From the NCBI RefSeq assembly GCF_002847285.1, contig NZ_CP025407.1:6389001-6453000 (forward strand): a stretch of DNA of 64,000 nt. The letters run 5' to 3'. Below are positions 1 to 8,177 of this stretch, one piece after another. The stretch is from Streptomyces sp. CMB-StM0423. Its GTDB lineage: Bacteria; Actinomycetota; Actinomycetes; Streptomycetales; Streptomycetaceae. How positions within the stretch are numbered: the stretch's first letter is position 1; the number at the start of each line of letters is the position of its first letter. The notes beneath the pieces were generated by a model. It saw only the letters and a list, made by a program, of their open reading frames with translations, was not told the DNA's origin and made no database searches. The translations under genes and the position numbers were made by a program.

Positions 1-601
1 GGAGGAGGCGGGCATCACGTTCTGCTTCGCGGTCAAGTTCCACCCCGCGATGCGGCATGTCGCGCAGACCCGCAAGGAGCTGGGGGTCAGCACCCCGTTC
101 AACTTCCTCGGCCCGCTCACCAACCCGGCCAGGGTCGGCGCGCAGGCCACCGGCGTCGCGGACGCCCGGATGGCGCCGATCATGGCCGGGGTGCTGGCCG
201 AGCGCGGCACCTCGGCGCTCGTCTTCCGCGGCGACGACGGGCTGGACGAGCTGACGACGACGGCCACCTCCCAGGTGTGGACCGTGCGCGGCGGCGCGGT
301 GCGGCAGGAGCGCTTCGACCCCCGGGACGTCGGCATCGAGCTGGTGCCGGTGGAGGCGCTGCGGGGCGCGGACGCCTCGTACAACGCCGATGTCGCCCGC
401 CGGCTGCTGGCCGGCGAGACCGGCCCGGTGCGCGACGCGGTGCTGCTGAACGCGGCGGCGGCGCTCACCGCCCTGGACACCGACGCGGACGGCCCGCTGC
501 CCGACCGGATCGCGGCGGGCATCGTACGGGCCGCGGAGTCGATCGACTCGGGCTCCGCGCTGCGGGCGCTGGAGCGCTGGGTCGCGGCCAGCAACCGCTG
601 A
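1..601 (+). CDS. trpD: Anthranilate phosphoribosyltransferase, C-terminal part
   Basis: The gene enters from the left edge (first complete codon at base 2) and keeps about 199 C-terminal residues. TrpD transfers phosphoribose from PRPP to anthranilate, the second step of tryptophan synthesis, in the cytosol. The visible sequence has the family run FHPAM, then RKELGV, then FNFLGPLTNPA, matching the TrpD helices around the anthranilate and PRPP sites. The C-terminus ends LERWVAASNR, as expected for a full-length enzyme. The N-terminal PRPP-binding glycine loop lies outside the window. No other trp gene adjoins it here; anthranilate synthase, which makes its substrate, is 32 kb away in this window. 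Confidence 0.95.
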   Translation, partial: EEAGITFCFAVKFHPAMRHVAQTRKELGVSTPFNFLGPLTNPARVGAQATGVADARMAPIMAGVLAERGTSALVFRGDDGLDELTTTATSQVWTVRGGAVRQERFDPRDVGIELVPVEALRGADASYNADVARRLLAGETGPVRDAVLLNAAAALTALDTDADGPLPDRIAAGIVRAAESIDSGSALRALERWVAASNR

Positions 602-710
602 GGCGGGGCGGGGGTTTCCCGGTACGGGCGGCCCCTGCCGAAATCCGGAGGGTTGCGGACAGTCCGGGCAACCGGGTTGCGCCGCGGCTCTCCGGTGCGC
701 ATACTCCTGA

Positions 711-830
711 CCAGGTCACGAGCGACAGCGATCAAGGCCCCGGCCCGCTGTCCGGCAACCCTCCGTCCGTGGCGGGGTGCCCCGGGTGATGACCGGGCCG
801 CAGGCAGCGAGGTCTGCGGCAAGCGCGGAC
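711..830 (+). promoter_or_regulatory. SAM-IV riboswitch
   Basis: The stretch carries the SAM-IV core as I know it from actinomycetes. A GGTCA...TGACC P1 helix (714-718 with 790-794) encloses CGAGCGACAGC, the CTGTCCGGCAACC segment and GCGGGGTGCC, then CCCGGGTGATGACC. It is followed by the family's 3' hairpin, GCCGCAG (797-803) pairing with CTGCGGC (814-820). It senses S-adenosylmethionine and lies ahead of the class V aminotransferase gene, implying a role for that enzyme in sulfur or methionine metabolism. The identification rests on motif recognition; the boundaries are approximate. Confidence 0.9.
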
Positions 831-851
831 CCCTCGCGAATCCAGGGGTCC
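827..851 (+). promoter_or_regulatory. Hairpin after the SAM-IV aptamer (possible expression platform)
   Basis: GGACCCCT (827-834) and AGGGGTCC (844-851) form a perfect 8-bp stem with a 9-nt loop immediately 3' of the aptamer. There is no U tract, so it does not look like a classical intrinsic terminator. It could gate access to the short ORF at 875. The function is inferred. Confidence 0.5.
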
Positions 852-874
852 TGGTCGGCCGAGGGAGTACCGCC

Positions 875-895
875 GTGAGCAAGCGAATGCGCTAG
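875..895 (+). CDS. Six-codon leader ORF (MSKRMR)
   Basis: A GTG start at 875 is followed by AGC AAG CGA ATG CGC and the stop TAG. A purine-rich GAGGGAG sits 8 nt upstream and is a usable ribosome binding site. The ORF lies between the SAM-IV riboswitch and the aminotransferase start 128 nt downstream. It is too short to be a stable protein and lacks runs of regulatory codons such as Met, Cys or Trp. It may be a translated leader that couples the riboswitch to the downstream gene. From memory, a similar short ORF follows this riboswitch in other Streptomyces; an alignment would test that. Confidence 0.55.
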   Translation: MSKRMR

Positions 896-1023
896 GGGCC
901 TTCAGCCCCTCGCCGCCGCGCGCGTCTATCCGCAGGGTCTCCGCCGAGCGTCGCGCGCGTCCTTTCCGGGCCGTACGGGCCCGTCACCCCGCACATCTCG
1001 ACGCCTGCTCACGGGAGTTCCGC

Positions 1024-2400
1024 ATGTCCGCGTCCACGCTCACCCCCGCCTGTCTGCCCGTCCTCGGCCGGGATGTCCGCGCCCCGCTCGTCACCGGCAG
1101 CGACGCCGAGTACGCCGCCCTGGACTACGCCGCCAGCGCCCCGGCGCTCCAGCGCGTCTGGGACGACGTCGCCGCCTACGCGCCGTACTACGGCAGCGTG
1201 CACCGCGGCGCCGGGTACCTCTCCCAACTCTCCACCGAACTCTTCGAGTCCAGCCGTGCGACGGTCGCCGGGTTCCTCGGCTGCCGCCCCGACGACCAGG
1301 TCGTCTTCACCCGCTCCACCACCGACTCGCTCAACCTGCTGGCGACCGCGCTGCCGCCGGGCACCGAGGTCTACGTCTTCGAGACCGAGCACCACGCCGC
1401 CCTGCTGCCCTGGCAGCACGACGGGTCCGCGGCCGGCCGGGTCACCGTGCTCGCCGCGCCCGGCAGCCCCGAGCAGGCCGTGGCGGCGCTGGACTCGGCG
1501 CTCGCCGCGCGGGTCGGCGACGGCCCCGCGCTGGTGTGCGTGACGGGCGCCTCGAACGTCACCGGCGAGCTGTGGCCCGTACGGGAGCTGACCGCGGCGG
1601 CGCACCGGCACGGGGCGCGGCTGGTCCTGGACGCGGCGCAGTTGGCGCCGCACCACCCGGTGGACGTGGCCGAGCTGGGCGTGGACTGGGTGGCCTTCTC
1701 CGGGCACAAGCTGTACGCGCCCTTCGGCGCCGGCGTCCTCGCCGGGCGGGCGGACTGGCTCCAGGCCGCGCCGCCGTACCTCGCGGGCGGCGGCGCCAGC
1801 CGGCGGGTGCTGCGCGCGGTGGACGGGGGAGTGGACGTCGAGTGGCAGACGACGGCGGCGCGGCACGAGGCGGGGTCGCCGAACGTCATCGGCGCGTACG
1901 CGATCGCGTCGGCGTGCAAGGCGCTGACGGAGGCCGGGTTCGGCGAACTGGTCGCCCGGGAGCGGGCGCTGGTGGCGCGGGTGCTCGACGGGCTCGCGGC
2001 GCTGCCGGGGGTGCGGGTGCTGTCGCTGTTCGGCGCGGACGCGGCGCGGGTCGGGGTGATCTCGTTCGTGGTCGAAGGATGGAGCAGCTCGCATCTGGCG
2101 GCGGCGCTGTCGGCGGAGCACGGGATCGGCGTGCGCGACGGGCTGTTCTGCGCGCACCCGCTGGTGCGGGCGCTGCTCGGCGAGGCGGGGGAGTCGGCGG
2201 AGTGCGGGGGCGGCGCGGCGGACGGTGAGCGGCCGCTGAACGCGGTGCGGGTGAGCTTCGGGGCGGGCACGCCGGACGAGCACGTGGACCGGTTCCTGGC
2301 GGCGCTGGGGTCGCTGGTGCGCGACGGGGCGCGGTGGTCGTACCGCACGGTGGACGGCCGCTGCGTCCCCGCCTCCGCCGCGGCACCCGCGGTGGCCTGA
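1024..2400 (+). CDS. Class V aminotransferase / cysteine desulfurase-like enzyme
   Basis: A 458-residue PLP enzyme of fold type I. FSGHKLYAPFG places the Schiff-base lysine at residue 229, with LVLDAAQ (about 201-206) as the cofactor-binding Asp/Gln segment and NVTGELWPV ahead of it. GVRDGLFCAHPL keeps a cysteine (C376) where SufS-type desulfurases have their persulfide cysteine in RxGxHCAxP. It may therefore release sulfur from cysteine or a related substrate. The SAM-IV riboswitch upstream fits a sulfur-linked role. The ATG lies 7 nt after ACGGGAG. Neighbouring genes are unrelated, so the physiological substrate is not known from context. Confidence 0.8.
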   Translation: MSASTLTPACLPVLGRDVRAPLVTGSDAEYAALDYAASAPALQRVWDDVAAYAPYYGSVHRGAGYLSQLSTELFESSRATVAGFLGCRPDDQVVFTRSTTDSLNLLATALPPGTEVYVFETEHHAALLPWQHDGSAAGRVTVLAAPGSPEQAVAALDSALAARVGDGPALVCVTGASNVTGELWPVRELTAAAHRHGARLVLDAAQLAPHHPVDVAELGVDWVAFSGHKLYAPFGAGVLAGRADWLQAAPPYLAGGGASRRVLRAVDGGVDVEWQTTAARHEAGSPNVIGAYAIASACKALTEAGFGELVARERALVARVLDGLAALPGVRVLSLFGADAARVGVISFVVEGWSSSHLAAALSAEHGIGVRDGLFCAHPLVRALLGEAGESAECGGGAADGERPLNAVRVSFGAGTPDEHVDRFLAALGSLVRDGARWSYRTVDGRCVPASAAAPAVA

Positions 2401-2419
2401 GCCCGGCAGGGGCCCGCGG

Positions 2420-3604
2420 CTACCTCGGGTTGCCGGTCCCGGCAGGCCGCCCGGCCAGCGCGCTGCCGATCAGCACCATGCGCAGCGTCCGTTCGGCCGC
2501 GTCCGCCAGGAACTCCCGGGCGCGCAGCAGGGCTTCCGGCAGCGCCATCGGGCCGGGGATGATGGTCCCGTAGGCGTCGACGCCCGTGCCGTGGACCTCC
2601 TCCGCGCCCTCGCCGATCGTCCCGGCGAGGGCCAGGACCGGGCGGCCGTGGAGCTTGGCGCGGCGCGCCACCTCCGCGGGCACCTTGCCGCGCGGGGTCT
2701 GGTGGTCGAGGGCGCCCTCCGCGGTGATGACGAGGTCGGCGGCGGCCAGCCGGGCGTCGAGGTCGAGGTGGCCGAGGAGCACCTCGAACCGCGGCAGGAG
2801 GCGGGCGCCGACCGCCGCGAGGCCCGCGCCGAGGCCGCCGGACGCGCCGGTGCCGGCACCCAGGCGCAGGTCCGTGCCGGGGACCGGGAGGTCGCGGGTG
2901 AGGACGTCGGCCCAGCGGTCGAGGGCGGCGGCCAGCTCCTCGACCTGCTGCGGGGAGGCGCCCTTCTGCGGGCCGAAGACGCGGGCGACGCCGCGGGGGC
3001 CGCAGAGCACGTTGTACGGGTTGCAGGCCACCAGCAGCTCCGTCCCGGCGAGCCGGGGGTCGAGGCCCGCGGAGTCGATGCGCGCGAGGCGGGCGAGGGC
3101 GGCGCCGCCGGGGGCGAGGTCGCGGCCTTCTGCGTCGAGGAGCCGGGCGCCCAGGGCCGTCAGGGCCCCGGCGCCGCCGTCGGAGGTGCCGGAGTCGCCG
3201 CAGCCGACGATGATGCGGCGTACGCCCCGGTCGAGCGCGGCGCGGATCAGCTCGCCGACCCCGTACGTCGTGGTGCCGCCCGGGTCGCGCCGCGGGCGCG
3301 GCACGAGCGCGAGACCCGCGACGGCCGCCATCTCCACCACGGCCGTGGTGGAGTCGCCGAGGAGGGCGAAGTGGCTCTCCAGCCGGTCGCCGAGCGGTCC
3401 GGTGGCGGCGTACGGGACGAGCCGCCCGCGGGTCGCGGCGGCCAGCGCCTGCGCCGTACCCTCGCCGCCGTCGACGAGCGGGATCAGGTCGACGGCGGCG
3501 TCCGGCAGCACCCGGCCGACGCCTTCGGCGATGGCCTCGGCGGCGGCCTCGGCGGACAGGGACTCCTTGAAGCCGCTGGGGGCGACGACGAGGCGGTCGA
3601 GCAT
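2420..3604 (-). CDS. Glycerate kinase (GarK/GlxK family)
   Basis: A 394-residue cytosolic kinase that phosphorylates D-glycerate with ATP, linking glyoxylate or glycerate metabolism to glycolysis. Family marks are APSGFKESL at the N-terminus, LVDGGEGT, the CGDSGTSDGGAG glycine-rich segment, and the C-terminal ITAEGALDHQT followed by GKVP and LAGTIG. The ATG at 3604 was chosen because CAGGAGA lies 6 nt upstream; reading further upstream in this frame only gives frame-shadow sequence of the next gene. It converges with the aminotransferase (19-nt gap) and is 56 nt downstream of a carrier gene on the same strand, so the two probably share a transcript. Confidence 0.88.
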   Translation of the reverse strand: MLDRLVVAPSGFKESLSAEAAAEAIAEGVGRVLPDAAVDLIPLVDGGEGTAQALAAATRGRLVPYAATGPLGDRLESHFALLGDSTTAVVEMAAVAGLALVPRPRRDPGGTTTYGVGELIRAALDRGVRRIIVGCGDSGTSDGGAGALTALGARLLDAEGRDLAPGGAALARLARIDSAGLDPRLAGTELLVACNPYNVLCGPRGVARVFGPQKGASPQQVEELAAALDRWADVLTRDLPVPGTDLRLGAGTGASGGLGAGLAAVGARLLPRFEVLLGHLDLDARLAAADLVITAEGALDHQTPRGKVPAEVARRAKLHGRPVLALAGTIGEGAEEVHGTGVDAYGTIIPGPMALPEALLRAREFLADAAERTLRMVLIGSALAGRPAGTGNPR

Positions 3605-3660
3605 GAGGTCTCCTGAGGGTCGGAGCGGTGTACGGGAGTCCGCGGCCGGCGGGCGGCGGT

Positions 3661-5085
3661 TCAGTCGTCGAGGACGGGCACGCCGAGCAGCGGCCAGGCC
3701 GCGAGGGCGAAGAGCAGCACCAGCGCCGCCGTCAGCGGCGCCAGCACCGCGGCCGTACGCAGCAGGTCCCGCGGCGTGTACGTCGCCACACCCGGTATGC
3801 CGGAGAAGAGCGCGACGGGCTTGGCGGACGCCGGCAGCGTCTGGCAGAAGCCCGCCGCCGCGGTGGACGCCAGCGCGGCGGCCACCGGGTTGACCCCGGC
3901 GGCCAGCGCCGCGGCGATGACCAGCGGGACGAGCACGCTGGAGCGCGCGGAGCGGGACTGCAGCACGAGATGCGCCGCGGTGCTCACGGCGACCACCCCG
4001 GCGAGGAACGCCCACGCGGGCACGGAAGAGCCGCCGGGGAGCCCGGAGACCAGCCACGCGGCGGCCTCCGACTCCGACAGCGCGATGCCCATCGCCATCG
4101 TCGCCGCCATGAACAGCAGCAGCGACCACGGCACCGTGCGCAGCGCGTCCTTCAGCCGTACGGTCCCTATCGCCGGCGACGCCGCGACCACCGCGCCGAT
4201 CAGCGCCACCACCGCCGGCGGCACCCGGTGCAGCGGCTCGCTGCACCACAGCACCACCACCGTGCCCAGCAGCAGCGCGCAGCGCGCCTCGGCCTGCGAC
4301 AGCGGCCCGGTGACCGGCTGTTCCGTGTGCTCCTGGATCTGCTCGGCGGTCAGGTGCACCGGGCCCTTGCGGTCCGCGCGCCTCGTCATCGTCAGCAGCA
4401 CCACCTCGGCGGCGAGATGGGCGCTGGCGATCGCCAGCGGCAGCCCGAGCAGCAGCCACTCGGTGAAGCCGATCTGCTCCCCGGTCGCCTCCCACAGCAC
4501 CGACACCGTGATCAGGTGCGCCCCGGCGCCGATGAGGGTCGCCACCGCGGAGAGCAGGATGACGGTGGGGAAGAGCAGCGCCAGCATCACCACCAGCCGC
4601 TTCCGCTCGCCCAGCGCCCTGGCCAGGGCGAGGAACACCGGCAGCGCGAGCGCCGCCCGGCCGGAGGTGGCCGGCACGGCGAAGGCGGTGACGACGAGCG
4701 CCGCCGTCGTCAGGTGCACCAACTGCCGTACGGAGTGCGCCCCGGTGACCAGGAACACCGCCGCCCGGCCCGCGAGGCCCGTACCCGCCACCGCGGCGGC
4801 GAGCACGAACGCGCAGATCAGCAGCCACACCGTCTCGTCGCCCAGGGTGCCGAACAGCGTCTCGCTGTCCAGCACCCCGGTGACGACGAGCGCGAGGCCC
4901 GCGCCCAGCGCGATGAACGTGTCGTCGATGGGCGTGCCGATCCAGGCGCAGGTCGCCAGCGCGAACACGGCGAGGGTCAGGCGCCCGTCGGCCGTCAGCC
5001 CCGGGGCGTTGCCCGGGACGGCCAGCAGGGCGCAGATGCTGAGGGCCACGCACAACGTCGCGGTCTGGCGCAGGGAGAGGCTCAC
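3661..5085 (-). CDS. SLC13/DASS-type anion transporter
   Basis: A 474-residue polytopic membrane protein with about a dozen hydrophobic segments spread over its whole length. The fold resembles the divalent-anion:sodium symporter (SLC13/CitT) family: paired halves with polar re-entrant-like segments such as VPATSGRAALALPVFLAL and the C-terminal GFCQTLPASAKP. Family members carry dicarboxylates, citrate or sulfate. The neighbouring glycerate kinase suggests a small organic acid, perhaps glycerate, but that is inference only. The ATG at 5085 starts a typical N-terminal signal-anchor helix. No dedicated regulator adjoins it; the two-component operon 90 nt upstream is on the same strand. Confidence 0.75.
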   Translation of the reverse strand: MSLSLRQTATLCVALSICALLAVPGNAPGLTADGRLTLAVFALATCAWIGTPIDDTFIALGAGLALVVTGVLDSETLFGTLGDETVWLLICAFVLAAAVAGTGLAGRAAVFLVTGAHSVRQLVHLTTAALVVTAFAVPATSGRAALALPVFLALARALGERKRLVVMLALLFPTVILLSAVATLIGAGAHLITVSVLWEATGEQIGFTEWLLLGLPLAIASAHLAAEVVLLTMTRRADRKGPVHLTAEQIQEHTEQPVTGPLSQAEARCALLLGTVVVLWCSEPLHRVPPAVVALIGAVVAASPAIGTVRLKDALRTVPWSLLLFMAATMAMGIALSESEAAAWLVSGLPGGSSVPAWAFLAGVVAVSTAAHLVLQSRSARSSVLVPLVIAAALAAGVNPVAAALASTAAAGFCQTLPASAKPVALFSGIPGVATYTPRDLLRTAAVLAPLTAALVLLFALAAWPLLGVPVLDD

Positions 5086-5175
5086 GGGAAAGAGCCTCCG
5101 CGGCGGCCGTGAGCCTCTGATGAGCCGAAGATTAAGGAGATTTCACCTTTTACCCGGGCGTCATCCGAACGAGTG

Positions 5176-5868
5176 TCAGCGCGACAGCCCGGGTTCATCC
5201 GGCCGGCGGGCCGGCAGCCGGTAACCCATGCCGCGTACGGTCTCCACCCGCTCGGCGCCCATCTTCTTGCGCAGCGCGCGCACGTACACGTCCACGATGT
5301 TGGAGCCGGGGTCGAAGTCGTAGCCCCACACGTGGGAGAGGATCTGCTCGCGCGAGAGCACCTGCCCGGGGTGGCGCAGGAAGAGTTCGAGGAGCACGAA
5401 CTCCCGGGCCGTCAGGTCCACCATGCGCCCGCCGGCCTGCGCCCGGCGCGTGCGCAGGTCGAGCGAGAGGTCGCCGCTGCGCAGCACCGTCACCTCGGGC
5501 GCCCGCGCGGCGGTACGCAGCCGCAGCCGCACCCGGGCGAGCAGCTCCTCGAACCGGAACGGCTTGGTCATGTAGTCGTCGGCGCCGCCTTCGAGGCCCG
5601 CGACGGTGTCGGTGACCGACGCCCGCGCGGTGAGCACGATCACCGGCACCGTCGAGCGCGCCTCGCGCAGTTGGCGCAGCACGGTGAAGCCGTCCCGGCC
5701 GGGCAGCCCGATGTCGAGGACGACCAGGTCGAAGCCGCCCGTGAGGGCGAACTCGAACGCGGTGTCGCCGTCCGCGGCGACGGTGGTGGTGAAGCCGTTG
5801 GCGCGCAGCCCCTTCTCCACGAAGGAGGCGATGCGTTCCTCGTCCTCGGCGATGAGAATCCGGTTCAT
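5176..5868 (-). CDS. OmpR/PhoB-family response regulator
   Basis: A 230-residue regulator. The receiver domain (about 1-120) has the acidic pocket EDEE, the phospho-acceptor Asp in VVLDIGLPG (about residue 52), T in LTAR, and the conserved Lys in MTKPF. The C-terminal winged helix (about 130-225) contains LTAREFVLLELF and the recognition region SNIVDVYVRALRKKM, ending with VRGMGYRLP. The ATG at 5868 is preferred over a GTG one codon earlier because AGGAGGG is about 6 nt upstream of it. The start overlaps the stop of the kinase gene (TGATG), so the two are translationally coupled. Confidence 0.93.
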   Translation of the reverse strand: MNRILIAEDEERIASFVEKGLRANGFTTTVAADGDTAFEFALTGGFDLVVLDIGLPGRDGFTVLRQLREARSTVPVIVLTARASVTDTVAGLEGGADDYMTKPFRFEELLARVRLRLRTAARAPEVTVLRSGDLSLDLRTRRAQAGGRMVDLTAREFVLLELFLRHPGQVLSREQILSHVWGYDFDPGSNIVDVYVRALRKKMGAERVETVRGMGYRLPARRPDEPGLSR

Positions 5869-7280
5869 CACAGACCCTCCTGAAGGATCAGGGTAAAGGT
5901 GGCCCCGCCGCCTTCGGTGGGGCTGAGTTCGACGTGCCCGCGGTGGCCCTCCGCGATGGCCTTGACGATGGCCAGACCCAGGCCCGCGCCGCCGCCGCGG
6001 GAGCCGCGGCGGGCGGTGCCGCGGCGGAAGCGCTCGAAGATGAGGTCGGCGTCCTGCGGCGGGATGCCGGGGCCGCTGTCGGCGACGTACAGCTCGACGT
6101 GCCCTTCCGCGGTCCGCGAGCCGATCCGGATCCGCCCGCCGGGCGCGGTGTGCTGCACCGCGTTCTGGGCGAGCTGCACCATGGCCTGCGTGACGCGCTG
6201 CGGGTCGAGGCGCATCTCGCCCTCGGCGACCTCGCTCAGCTCCCAGTCCCGCTCGCCCAGGGTCCTGGCCTTGACGAACACGTCCGCGGTCAGCTCCGCC
6301 AACTGCACCGGCTCCGGCTCGACGAAGTCCGGCCGCTCGGCCTTGGCGAGCAGCAGCAGGTCCTCCACGATCCGCGTCATCCGGTCCAGTTCGTCGGTGA
6401 CCAGCCGCAGCGTCTCCTCGCGCTCCGCCGGGTCATCGCCCATCAGCTCCAGGTGCCCGCGCACGATGGTGATGGGCGTACGCAGCTCGTGCCCGGCGTC
6501 ATCGACGAACTCCCGCTGGGCGGCGAACGCCCGCTCCAGCCGGTCCAGCATGGCGTTGAACGTCGCCGCGAGCGCTGCCGTCTCGTCCCGGTCGGCCCGT
6601 CCGCGCACCGGGATCCGCCGGGTCAGGTCCTGCTCCGTCAACTGCGCGGCGGTCTGTCCCACCAGCCGTACGGGCGCCAGGATGCGGCCCGCCACCGCCC
6701 AGCCGATGGCGCTGACGACCACCAGCGCCATGGCCGAGATCATCAGCATGATGACGAACACATCGCTCACCTGCTCGCGTTCGCGTTCGGTGTGGATGGC
6801 GACGACGAACGCCGCCGCGTCCGGCTCCTCCTTCGCGCCGATGCCGACCTTGGCCCAGCGCACCTCGCCCGAGGGCCGGTCGAGGGAGCCCGTGCGGTCG
6901 CCGGACTCGAAGATCGCCCTGCGGCCCGCCTTGTCGTTCTCCAGCGGCTGGGACATCGTCAGATCCCGCGGCTGGACGAGCTGCTTCGGCCCGTCGCGCT
7001 GGCGCACCAGGCCCAGCAACTCCTCGTCCGGGTCGGCGTACTGCCGCTCCAGGAAAACGGTCAGCAGCCGTTCCGGGTCGGTGAAGGGGCGGCTCGTCTC
7101 GGGGTCGACGCCCCGCTCGTAGAGGCTGGCGAACTCCCGCGTCTCCTGTGCCAGCAGCCGGTCGACCCGGTGCTCCAGGTCGCGCAGCAGGATGGAGCGG
7201 GTGGTGCCGGCGACGGCGGCCAGGGCTGCCGTCATCACCACCAGCAGCAGCAGCAGAATGCGGGCACGCGCGGAGATCAT
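5868..7280 (-). CDS. Sensor histidine kinase
   Basis: A 470-residue membrane kinase. TM1 spans about 7-28 and TM2 about 173-198, enclosing an extracytoplasmic sensor of about 145 residues. A HAMP domain (about 196-248) follows, then a HisKA dimerisation domain with phospho-acceptor H264 in HELRTP, and an HATPase domain with N-box QNAVQHT, G1 DSGPGIP and G2 GAGLGLAIV. It phosphorylates the response regulator encoded directly downstream. The gene begins 3 nt after the stop of a small secreted acidic protein, giving a three-gene operon. The signal is unknown. Confidence 0.93.
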   Translation of the reverse strand: MISARARILLLLLVVMTAALAAVAGTTRSILLRDLEHRVDRLLAQETREFASLYERGVDPETSRPFTDPERLLTVFLERQYADPDEELLGLVRQRDGPKQLVQPRDLTMSQPLENDKAGRRAIFESGDRTGSLDRPSGEVRWAKVGIGAKEEPDAAAFVVAIHTEREREQVSDVFVIMLMISAMALVVVSAIGWAVAGRILAPVRLVGQTAAQLTEQDLTRRIPVRGRADRDETAALAATFNAMLDRLERAFAAQREFVDDAGHELRTPITIVRGHLELMGDDPAEREETLRLVTDELDRMTRIVEDLLLLAKAERPDFVEPEPVQLAELTADVFVKARTLGERDWELSEVAEGEMRLDPQRVTQAMVQLAQNAVQHTAPGGRIRIGSRTAEGHVELYVADSGPGIPPQDADLIFERFRRGTARRGSRGGGAGLGLAIVKAIAEGHRGHVELSPTEGGGATFTLILQEGL

Positions 7281-7283
7281 CGA

Positions 7284-7631
7284 TCAGTCGTCGAGCTCAT
7301 CGTCGTCGTTGCCGCCGCCGGAGTCGTCCCCGGTGTCGTCCGCGTCGTCGTCACCGCTCGCGCTGCCCGACGGATCGGTCGAGGGGCCGTCGCGCACCGG
7401 CGGCGGCGAGACGGTCTGCTTGCCCGTCTCCCTGCCCGTCTCCTCGCCCGGCGACGTGCCGGTCGACGGCGAGGTGGACTCCGGCGGGGAGGACGAGCCG
7501 CCCTCCATCTCCACCCGCGCGGGCGGACTGGGGTCCTCCGGGTCGTCGGTCAGGGCGTAGCTGGTCGCGGCGACGCCCAGCGGGATCGCCACCACGGCGG
7601 TCAGTGCGGCCATGCGCTTCGAGAAAGCCAT
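7284..7631 (-). CDS. Small secreted hydrophilic acidic protein
   Basis: A 115-residue protein with an N-terminal Sec-type signal: basic start FSKRM, a hydrophobic core at about 8-25, and a plausible cleavage after SYA. The rest is low-complexity Ser/Pro/Thr/Gly and ends in an acidic Asp-rich tail. It has no cysteine and no enzymatic motif. It lies 3 nt upstream of the sensor kinase gene and shares its operon, so it may act outside the membrane as a ligand or modulator of the kinase. That is inference from position only. Streptomyces genomes often annotate such genes as small secreted hydrophilic proteins. Confidence 0.7.
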   Translation of the reverse strand: MAFSKRMAALTAVVAIPLGVAATSYALTDDPEDPSPPARVEMEGGSSSPPESTSPSTGTSPGEETGRETGKQTVSPPPVRDGPSTDPSGSASGDDDADDTGDDSGGGNDDDELDD

Positions 7632-7717
7632 GCGTCCGAGGCTGCGGCCGGCGGGTGCCGCACAGCGTGAAGGACGGATGAGAGATTCTTCATCTACGGC
7701 CCCGAGCGCACACCGCG

Positions 7718-7999
7718 CTATTCCTCCAGGCCGATGGCGAACGCCGCTTCGAGGTCGTGCTGCGAGTACGTACGGAAGGAGATGTGCGTCTCGGTCCCCG
7801 CCACGCCCGGGACCTTGCTGATCCGGCCCGGGATCACGTCGGCCAGATCGTCGTGGCGCGCCACCCGGACGATGGCGATCAGATCGTGCGCCCCCGTGAC
7901 CGAGTACACCTCGCTGACCCCGTCGATCGCGGCGATCGACTCCGCGATCTCGGGAATGCGGTCCACGTCGGTGTTGATCAGAACGATCGCAGTGATCAT
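7718..7999 (-). CDS. Stand-alone RAM-domain protein (Lrp/AsnC ligand-binding domain)
   Basis: A 93-residue protein consisting only of the effector-binding RAM fold of Lrp/AsnC regulators, with ITAIVLINTD at the N-terminus, the central GAHDLIAIVR strand and the C-terminal SFRTYS strand. No helix-turn-helix is present, so it cannot bind DNA alone in the Lrp manner. Such proteins bind amino acids or form mixed oligomers with full-length Lrp proteins. GGGAGAG precedes the ATG. It is divergent from the NYN-domain gene, with 178 nt between the starts. Confidence 0.85.
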   Translation of the reverse strand: MITAIVLINTDVDRIPEIAESIAAIDGVSEVYSVTGAHDLIAIVRVARHDDLADVIPGRISKVPGVAGTETHISFRTYSQHDLEAAFAIGLEE

Positions 8000-8177
8000 G
8001 TGTTCGCTCTCCCTCTCGGACCCGCGTGCGGCGCTCACTCTATCTGTCTGCCTAAGACCTCGCTCCAGGTCGTAGGGTGGGGGCACGGCCTGCGACGACG
8101 GTCGGTGCGCCGGGCCGGCGCCGGCGCCGGAAGGACCGGCCGAAGCCGCGGGGATCGCTGAAGCGGAAGGGTGACCG

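Noticed and set aside
2420..5053. 877-codon minus-strand frame reading into glycerate kinase
   Set aside because: Only the last 394 codons are glycerate kinase; the upstream part is an out-of-frame reading of the transporter gene. The ATG at 3604 has a good Shine-Dalgarno.
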